Positions 31,551 through 36,513 of a stretch of 36,513 nt of DNA are shown one piece after another (within the stretch, counting starts at the first letter, position 1; each line of letters starts with the position of its first letter). The stretch lies in IMG/VR virus record IMGVR_UViG_3300005613_000201, positions 1-36,513 of that record; one strand, given 5' to 3'. The notes beneath the pieces were generated by a model. The model saw only the letters and a list, made by a program, of their open reading frames with translations, searched no databases and had not been told where the DNA came from. The DNA comes from a virus. Both the position numbers and the translations under genes were made by a program.

Positions 31551-31775
31551 GTGGAACTCAATGGAAAAACTCCACCTGAAAGCTGGCAACATTACCAAAA
31601 ACTCGTCCTAAATGAGCTAGAACGGCTCAGAGAACAGCACGACGCACTTCAAAGCCAACAACAAAACATCCTAATCGAAATATACATGCTTAAAGTCAGA
31701 TCCGGAGTCTGGGGCCTTATGGGCGGCCTCATCCCAGTCCTCGTCGCCCTCTTATTGACATTCCTAAAAAAATAA
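31551..31775 (+). CDS. Coiled-coil plus membrane helix protein (holin/XhlA-like), 74 aa
   Basis: Starts at GTG 31551. Residues about 10-48 form a charged coiled coil (YQKLVLNELERLREQHDALQ...), then RSGVWGLMGGLIPVLVALLL (about 51-70) is a membrane helix with a Gly-rich start, followed by Lys. This layout is that of XhlA-type holin-associated proteins found near phage lysis or packaging genes. Codons end in C far more often than in neighbouring genes, which suggests recent acquisition with the following gene. Lysis role is plausible; location beside the terminase is unusual for it. Confidence 0.6.
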   Translation: MELNGKTPPESWQHYQKLVLNELERLREQHDALQSQQQNILIEIYMLKVRSGVWGLMGGLIPVLVALLLTFLKK

Positions 31776-31790
31776 GAAACACACTAAATA

Positions 31791-32141
31791 GTGAGTAAAT
31801 ATAAAAATAAACGGGTAGAATATCTAAACTACTCCTTCGCCTCCCGCGGTGAATACGAATGCTTCGCTCACCTCAAACTCCTCGAAAAAGCAGGAGAAAT
31901 CTCCGTCGACAAAGTTCAAGACAATGTCTACCTCACCAAAGCTCGCATCCACTACAAACCCGACTTCAAATGCACTCACCTCAAAACCAATGAACCCTTC
32001 TGGGTCGAATTTAAAGGCTTCGAAACACCAACCTGGAGAATTAAACGTAAACTCTGGCTTCACTACGGCCCAGGACCACTTGAGATTTACAAAAAAGGCA
32101 ATAATGGAGTAAAATTAACGGAGACACTAACCCCTAAATAG
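31791..32141 (+). CDS. DUF1064-type endonuclease, 116 aa
   Basis: GTG 31791 start, 15 nt after the preceding stop. KNKRVEYLNYSFASRGEYEC, then IHYKPDFKCTH (54-63) and WVEFKGFETPTWRIKRKLW (71-89) give the PD-(D/E)xK layout (Asp58, Glu73, Lys75) of DUF1064 phage proteins, which I regard as small nucleases acting on branched or packaged DNA. It lies directly upstream of the terminase small subunit. Like the previous gene, it strongly prefers C-ending codons. Substrate is not known. Confidence 0.75.
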   Translation: MSKYKNKRVEYLNYSFASRGEYECFAHLKLLEKAGEISVDKVQDNVYLTKARIHYKPDFKCTHLKTNEPFWVEFKGFETPTWRIKRKLWLHYGPGPLEIYKKGNNGVKLTETLTPK

Positions 32142-32164
32142 TGTTAAAGAGGATTAAAGAAGTT

Positions 32165-32569
32165 ATGGCCTTTGGAAGACCAAAAAAGGAATTTAGTTGG
32201 GAAAAGTTTGTTCAATTGTGCGGCATGCCGTCTCCAATCGTCACAAATAAGCAAATAGCCGAAATCATGGATGTTTCTGAAGACACCATCGAGAGACGCA
32301 TTAAAGAGCACTACCCCGCGTTAACTTTTGCGGATTTTCGCGCAACGTGTTATACGACAACTAAATCGAAGCTTTTTGCTGCACAAATGAAGCAGGCGTT
32401 AAAGGGGAACCCTCAGTTGTTAATTCACTTAGGAAAGAACTACTTAGGGCAAGATCGAGATATTCAACGAAGTGAAGTGACTGTAAAAGACGAAGATCAA
32501 ACCGCTAAAGACCTAGCACTTCAGTTAAACAAAATTCAAAATGACAAACGAACTAAACCTGACAGCTGA
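32165..32569 (+). CDS. Terminase small subunit
   Basis: 134 residues. I choose ATG 32165 (MAFGRPKKEFSWEKFVQLCG), with purine-rich AAAGAAG upstream, over the in-frame GTG at 32141. Residues about 30-55 (TNKQIAEIMDVSEDTIERRI) form a helix-turn-helix. The order RPKK-W-helix-HTH is typical for DNA-recognition subunits of phage terminases. The C-terminus is charged, and the gene overlaps the large-subunit fragment by 29 nt. It should bind the packaging site and load the large subunit. Confidence 0.82.
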   Translation: MAFGRPKKEFSWEKFVQLCGMPSPIVTNKQIAEIMDVSEDTIERRIKEHYPALTFADFRATCYTTTKSKLFAAQMKQALKGNPQLLIHLGKNYLGQDRDIQRSEVTVKDEDQTAKDLALQLNKIQNDKRTKPDS

Positions 32570-33296
32570 GCAACAAAGACAGGTTAATAAGTATCGACTC
32601 TTTGATATTTATTCTAACTCCCTGTATCACTTCGCTAAGTATTGCTTAGGGTATGAGGATGTAAACTGGAACACTCATGGACCCATTATTGAGGCCTTAG
32701 AGGGGAAAAGTAAGCGTAAGCTGATTGTATGCCCTAGGGGGGCGTTTAAAAGCTCTCTGTGTGTCATCTCGTACTGCCTATGGCTTATTGTAAAAGACCC
32801 TGATGTCAGAATCCTGATTGACTCAGAGCTCTTTACCAACTCAAAGAACTTTATCCGTGAAATGCAGGCTCATCTAGAATCACCCCGCTTTATCGCCATC
32901 TTCGGAGATATGAAATCAAAATGGGACTGGACCCAATCTCACTTCACCGTGAAACCTCGTGTTAAAGCACATAAAAACTCTACAGTAACGGCCGGTGGAG
33001 TCGGAACGGTGAAAACAGGAGCACACTTTACGCATATCATCGCTGATGACTTAAATAGTCATATGAACTCTGCTACAGAAGATGGGCGTCAAAAAGTAAT
33101 TCAACATTATCGATATTACACTTCACTTTTAGAGCCAGATGGGACAATTGTGGTAGTAGGGACTCGTTATGCGGCTAATGACGTTATAGGATACATATTA
33201 GAAAACGAGGTGGGAGTTGACCCAACAGGAAAAAAAGATTTGCGGGAAGATTCAGGGCTTCTACAAAAATCAACAAGCACTACTGAACTGGGCTAG
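32541..33296 (+). CDS. Large terminase, N-terminal ATPase fragment
   Basis: 251 residues. Deviant Walker A CPRGAFKSS (64-72, Lys70), Walker B THIIADD (164-170) and motif III VVVGTRY (204-210) define the packaging ATPase. Terminase similarity ends at GYILENE (about 223); the last 28 residues read through into another gene and look foreign. A complete enzyme would continue with the segment now found at 2002 (KWSVVYERAIQRDG). The break lies just after motif III, inside the ATPase region, so this piece should not work without its partner. ATG 32541 overlaps the small-subunit gene. The gene at 33217 starts inside the 3' end. Confidence 0.88.
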   Translation: MTNELNLTAEQQRQVNKYRLFDIYSNSLYHFAKYCLGYEDVNWNTHGPIIEALEGKSKRKLIVCPRGAFKSSLCVISYCLWLIVKDPDVRILIDSELFTNSKNFIREMQAHLESPRFIAIFGDMKSKWDWTQSHFTVKPRVKAHKNSTVTAGGVGTVKTGAHFTHIIADDLNSHMNSATEDGRQKVIQHYRYYTSLLEPDGTIVVVGTRYAANDVIGYILENEVGVDPTGKKDLREDSGLLQKSTSTTELG

Positions 33297-34032
33297 CTTC
33301 CTTGTCGAAGCAGATGAAGCAGCCTTTGCACTCACCCTACTAGAAAAAGGCGTACCCGGTTACTTTAGAGATAATCCCACTAAAGAAATGGTCAACCTTC
33401 GTCGAACCATTAGACGACAACTCATGACGACGGCCGATTACATTAAAAATGACGCGGATGATCCTTGTGATGATGAAAGAGCAAAACTATCTGTAGAGCA
33501 ACTCCATCGGGCTGGTGTCGTAGAGGACATCATTAAGGATTACAATGAAAGAGACATCAAACCTCATGTTGTGGATCTTGGCCCTGGTGATTATTGGCTC
33601 CCTTTGGGACTTAAGCAAAGAAATGCTGTATTCACTTACCGTCCGGTATCAGTGCAACCAACAGCAAAATTACTAGCAAAAGACCGATTAAAAGACATTC
33701 TCATCGATCATGATCCTTTTAAAGCCCCTATCATCTTTCTTGCTATGGAAATCATTGAGCATCTTTGGAACCCACATGAAATCGCGCAAACCGCAGACAA
33801 AATCGAAAACACCCCTCATCACATTGTCATAACCACGCCGCTTTATACGTTTGGCGAAGGAAACGACACATGGACTAAACCTAATGATTTCGGTAAACTT
33901 GGACACATTCGTACGTTTACCCCTATTGAATTTCAAGAAGAGGTCACACGAATGTTTTTTGGTTACAATTGGAAAATGCACATACAACAGTGCATGGTTA
34001 TGGAAGGAACCTTAAAAGATGAGTTCAAATAG
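33217..34032 (+). CDS. Class I methyltransferase-like protein (first gene of insert)
   Basis: 271 residues. The only possible start near the 5' end is TTG 33217, since a stop precedes it in frame; GAGG six bases upstream is a good ribosome-binding site. The helical N-terminus (1-100) is followed by HVVDLGPGDYW (117-127, SAM motif I), MEIIEHLWNP (177-186), VITTPLYTFGEG (204-215) and GHIRTFTPIEF (229-239). This order is typical of class I SAM-dependent methyltransferases acting on sugars or small molecules. Motif I has Pro where GxG usually has Cys/Gly, which may still bind SAM. It begins inside the broken terminase gene. Codons are more often C-ending than in the terminase. Confidence 0.7.
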   Translation: MTQQEKKICGKIQGFYKNQQALLNWASFLVEADEAAFALTLLEKGVPGYFRDNPTKEMVNLRRTIRRQLMTTADYIKNDADDPCDDERAKLSVEQLHRAGVVEDIIKDYNERDIKPHVVDLGPGDYWLPLGLKQRNAVFTYRPVSVQPTAKLLAKDRLKDILIDHDPFKAPIIFLAMEIIEHLWNPHEIAQTADKIENTPHHIVITTPLYTFGEGNDTWTKPNDFGKLGHIRTFTPIEFQEEVTRMFFGYNWKMHIQQCMVMEGTLKDEFK

Positions 34033-34333
34033 AGTTGGACTAGCTGAGGGAATGTCAGCTTTTCAAATGGATGTAGGCCTTAGTTCTATCGTTGAAATCC
34101 CAGCAATTGCAGGACAAGTAGGTCTTGCGATTAGACGTGTTGCGGGAGGAACAATGGAAATTGGAGGTCAATCTCTTACATGGGGTCAGGGCCAAGTGGT
34201 TTCAATTACTGAGGTATCCACCGGAAACATCATTCCAGTAACAGGACCCATTTATGTAGCAGCATCAGGCGCTACATTGACAATTTCTGGGTTCAAATTG
34301 TTTTCAGAGGGTAATCCAGGAAACGTAGGTTAA
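34019..34333 (+). CDS. Small beta-rich virion-type protein, copy 1, 104 aa
   Basis: Overlaps the methyltransferase gene by 14 nt; AAGGAA lies upstream. It shares with the next gene the pattern F-x-VGLSS-x-[IV]E, GQ, GGT-x-E, WG-x-G-x-V, then Y-x-AA-[ST]G-[AS]T-x-T, so the two are tandem paralogues. Beta-rich, no membrane helix. Probably a minor virion component (head decoration or fibre attachment) by fold style and by the neighbouring repeat-containing protein. Confidence 0.65.
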   Translation: MSSNRVGLAEGMSAFQMDVGLSSIVEIPAIAGQVGLAIRRVAGGTMEIGGQSLTWGQGQVVSITEVSTGNIIPVTGPIYVAASGATLTISGFKLFSEGNPGNVG

Positions 34334-34632
34334 TGAGTGATCGAAAAGATGTCCATGGCTTAGAGGGATTCCGATTCGCTGTTGGACTATCGTCAGTCAT
34401 TGAGCTTGAAGTTGAGCCCGGTCAAATTGTTACTGCCTTTAAGTATTTCAACGGGGGGACTTTGGAGCTAGTCAGCGGTCAAACGGCAGCGCCGTGGGGC
34501 CTGGGTTACGTGTTTGGAGTTGGCGAGGCAATCGAAATAGATAGCTCCACGAATACATATTTTGCTGCAACCGGCTCCACCGTAACCGTCATGGCTTTAC
34601 GTGGTCGATCCGCAGGATTTGAAAATGTCTAG
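34333..34632 (+). CDS. Small beta-rich virion-type protein, copy 2, 99 aa
   Basis: Begins at the stop of its paralogue (TAATG) and overlaps the next gene by eight nt. It matches copy 1 in GLSSVIELEVEPGQIV, GGTLEL, WGLGYV and YFAATGSTVTVM. Its middle part is more acidic and has lost several glycines, so the copies have diverged well beyond recent duplication. It may form heteromers with copy 1 in the virion. Confidence 0.65.
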   Translation: MSDRKDVHGLEGFRFAVGLSSVIELEVEPGQIVTAFKYFNGGTLELVSGQTAAPWGLGYVFGVGEAIEIDSSTNTYFAATGSTVTVMALRGRSAGFENV

Positions 34633-36513
34633 AATAAGAATAACGACACCACAAAGTGTAAACGTTAATAGCTTTAGCATTATTCAACCTGATTTTGGCA
34701 CATCACCCTCTGCTGATAGCCCTACTGACACTCTAACCCTTACTAGTTCAGACTCATCAATCACCATTACAGGTGATTCAACCACAGACACAATTGACTT
34801 TACAGGAGCTGGAGGAGGAGGCGTGAGCACTCAATATGATGAAGGCGATGGCCCAATAGTAACGGCCACAGGTAATTTCTTAGTTTATAAAAATACATCA
34901 AACGTCATGGTCGGTGTGACAGACACCACTGGACTTCCTATCGACATCATCAGCTCGATTGATTTAGACGTCGTTCAATCCACTCATGATAATTTAAACT
35001 TAAACGCAAACATTCAAGTTGCAGATACAGACGTTTCTAATGGTAATCCTGTTCCAATAAGTGATGCAGGTGGATCTGTTACAATCGATTCAACACAACT
35101 TCCATCGTCTTTAGGACAAAAGACAATGGCAAATAGTTTTCCTATTGTAATCGCTTCTGATCAAACGGCCGTACCGATTTCAGATGATGGTGGATCTATA
35201 ACGGTTGACGGAACAGTAGCTGCGACTCAATCTGGAACTTGGAATATTAATAACATTTCAGGAACCGTAAGCTTACCGACAGGTGCAGCAACTGAGAGCA
35301 CACTTTCAAGTGTAAATACAAACACATCTACTATTGCAGGAGCAGTCTCTGGATCTGAAATGCAAGTGGATATCGTTGCCCCACTTCCTACTGGATCAAA
35401 CACCATTGGTGCAGTCACTCAAGCATCGGCACCATGGGATATTCAAGGGGAACTCGCTGCAGGTGCTGCGGTCACTGGAACTAATCCAGTTTTAATGGGA
35501 GGAGAAGATCCAAGCGGTAACTTAACAAGACTTCAAACCGCTCCAGATGGTGATTTAATTACTCATGTTCACACTGACTCATTTGCTTTCATTGACGGAG
35601 TTCCAAACACGGAAAGAATTCCAGTTAACGAAACGGACTTCGGGTTTTATACAACACCTGTATTTCCGTTTTTTTATAATGGATCAACATGGGATCGATT
35701 GCGAGGAAGTGCTACTGACGGAATGTTAGTGAATCTGGGCTCAAATAACGATGTAACGGTTACTGGAACAGTTACAGCAAATCAAGGGGGATCTCCCTGG
35801 CAGATTGAAGGTGAGCTTACTGCGGGCTCTTCGTCGAGTGGAACAAATCCTGTATTAATAGCAGGATCAAATGTGTTTGGTAACGTTACCGTTCCAACAA
35901 TGATTACTGCTGGTGTTTTCGAAGTGTTTGGTGTTGTTATAGCTGACACATCTGGAAACGTACCTTTAGTAAGCAACTCAGGACTTCAAACTGAAGGAAC
36001 CGAATCTCATGATGCTGTAGATGCAGGTAAGCCATTAAAAATTGGTGGAAGAGTTGAAACAGACACAGATGGTTTTACTGCTGTAGCCGATGGAGATCGA
36101 ACCGACGCATGGTTTAGTAATGTAGGAAGACAACACGTTGAATCAGCACCACATTACGAAGCGCTTACAACGACATCATCTTTAGATGATACGTTTGATA
36201 ACGTAACAACCTCAGCTAATACAGGTGATATTACTGTAGGTAACTATAATAAAATGCTTTTTGGTTTTTCGCTGGTATCAGCAAATACACCCACAAGAAT
36301 TGTCTTCAATCTTCAATATAAAACAGGCGGTGTTTATTTTACCTATATGCAAAACGTATGGGCTCGGTTTGTTTTTGATGACACTTCTGTAGCAACTCAG
36401 GTTAATAAAACAATTAGCTTTGATGTCGTGCCTGGAACTACAGTAAGGATATTAGCAAGCGCTAATGGAACAACGGCATCGGATACATTTACGATCAGTA
36501 ATAGTTTTTACCA
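34625..36513 (+). CDS. Repeat-containing virion-type protein, runs across the join
   Basis: ATG 34625 has AGGA eight bases upstream. The frame is open to the end of the window and finishes at 142 on the left edge, 635 residues in total. The N-terminal third is Ser/Thr/Asp-rich. The middle carries motifs I know from large phage virion proteins: LGQKTMANSFPIVIASDQ, VPISDDGGS, TQSGTWNINNISGTVSLPTG. Two imperfect repeats are seen (PWDIQGELAAG...GTNPVLMGG and PWQIEGELTAG...GTNPVLIAG). The C-terminal 120 residues form a beta domain ending in SFYQLYTNG. It looks like a fibre or baseplate-associated protein. It is the largest gene of the terminase insert. Confidence 0.75.
   Translation, partial: MSRIRITTPQSVNVNSFSIIQPDFGTSPSADSPTDTLTLTSSDSSITITGDSTTDTIDFTGAGGGGVSTQYDEGDGPIVTATGNFLVYKNTSNVMVGVTDTTGLPIDIISSIDLDVVQSTHDNLNLNANIQVADTDVSNGNPVPISDAGGSVTIDSTQLPSSLGQKTMANSFPIVIASDQTAVPISDDGGSITVDGTVAATQSGTWNINNISGTVSLPTGAATESTLSSVNTNTSTIAGAVSGSEMQVDIVAPLPTGSNTIGAVTQASAPWDIQGELAAGAAVTGTNPVLMGGEDPSGNLTRLQTAPDGDLITHVHTDSFAFIDGVPNTERIPVNETDFGFYTTPVFPFFYNGSTWDRLRGSATDGMLVNLGSNNDVTVTGTVTANQGGSPWQIEGELTAGSSSSGTNPVLIAGSNVFGNVTVPTMITAGVFEVFGVVIADTSGNVPLVSNSGLQTEGTESHDAVDAGKPLKIGGRVETDTDGFTAVADGDRTDAWFSNVGRQHVESAPHYEALTTTSSLDDTFDNVTTSANTGDITVGNYNKMLFGFSLVSANTPTRIVFNLQYKTGGVYFTYMQNVWARFVFDDTSVATQVNKTISFDVVPGTTVRILASANGTTASDTFTISNSFY
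36391..36513. repeat. Terminal redundancy, right copy
   Basis: Exact copy of bases 1-123. Removing one copy gives a circle of 36,390 nt in which the virion-type gene from 34625 reads through to 142 without a frameshift. Confidence 0.95.

Noticed and set aside
31824-32063. Minus-strand frame antisense to the DUF1064 gene
   Set aside because: It is rich in Phe, Glu and Val as expected for the reverse of C-ending plus-strand codons; the plus gene has a clear nuclease motif.
33230-33236. Run of seven A as a programmed frameshift joining the ATPase half to the methyltransferase gene
   Set aside because: A -1 shift at this site would not enter the methyltransferase frame (it needs +1), and the TTG 33217 start has its own good ribosome-binding site.
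32541-33296. Group I intron or intein as the cause of the terminase split
   Set aside because: No homing endonuclease, intein motif or intron-like structure was seen at the boundaries, and a 5.2-kb insert with many translated genes is far larger than usual introns. Splicing cannot be excluded without RNA data.
1-36513. CRISPR arrays, insertion sequences, integrase attachment sites
   Set aside because: No spaced direct repeats, transposase or integrase motifs, or duplicated tRNA fragments were seen. The only exact long repeat noticed is the end redundancy.

Overview
The window is a near-complete genome of a tailed bacteriophage with a short-tail (podovirus, P22-like) virion plan. The last 123 bases (36391-36513) repeat the first 123 exactly. 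The repeat lies inside one gene whose reading frame continues cleanly across the join, so the molecule is best read as a circle of 36,390 nt. The DNA is AT-rich. The host is probably a Gram-negative bacterium: there is a lipoprotein with a lipobox, a secreted peptide with a type I signal peptide, and a lytic transglycosylase as the cell-wall enzyme. I cannot name the host.

Layout, read around the circle from the single-strand-binding protein (SSB). At 30.8-32.6 kb lie an 11-codon leader, SSB, a holin-like membrane protein, a DUF1064-type nuclease and the small terminase. The large terminase follows but is broken. Its ATPase half is at 32541-33296 and its nuclease half at 2002-2796. About 5.2 kb lies between them (33.2 kb, across the join, to 2.0 kb). 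This insert carries a methyltransferase-like gene, two tandem paralogues, a 635-residue repeat-containing virion-type protein, a beta-propeller-like protein and four small proteins. Then come portal, scaffold, major capsid, a long tail-fibre-like protein, a two-domain glycosyltransferase, head-tail connectors and the internal (ejection) proteins up to 21.7 kb. The lysis area (22-24.7 kb) holds a holin candidate, a lipoprotein and the transglycosylase. A small recombination module follows (Gp157 family, a putative annealing-type protein), then a metallophosphoesterase and an HExxH metalloprotease-like protein.

Most plus-strand genes overlap or abut and have Shine-Dalgarno sites. Five minus-strand units interrupt this layout: a membrane protein (21.8 kb), a zinc-ribbon protein (24.1 kb), a conserved phage protein (25.3 kb), a large YetA/rhamnogalacturonan-lyase-like enzyme followed by tRNA-Asn (28.9-26.7 kb), and a small secreted Cys-rich protein (30.2 kb). 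Three of these have no Shine-Dalgarno site and carry a -10 promoter element 6-7 nt before the ATG, which predicts leaderless mRNAs.

I recognise no integrase, DNA or RNA polymerase, helicase, primase or repressor, so replication would depend on the host or on unrecognised proteins. The most unusual points are the split terminase with a multi-gene insert, the set of leaderless minus-strand genes, and the glycan-active genes (glycosyltransferase, lyase-like enzyme, methyltransferase) within a compact 36-kb phage. All family names come from motifs and general knowledge of the families; no search was run.
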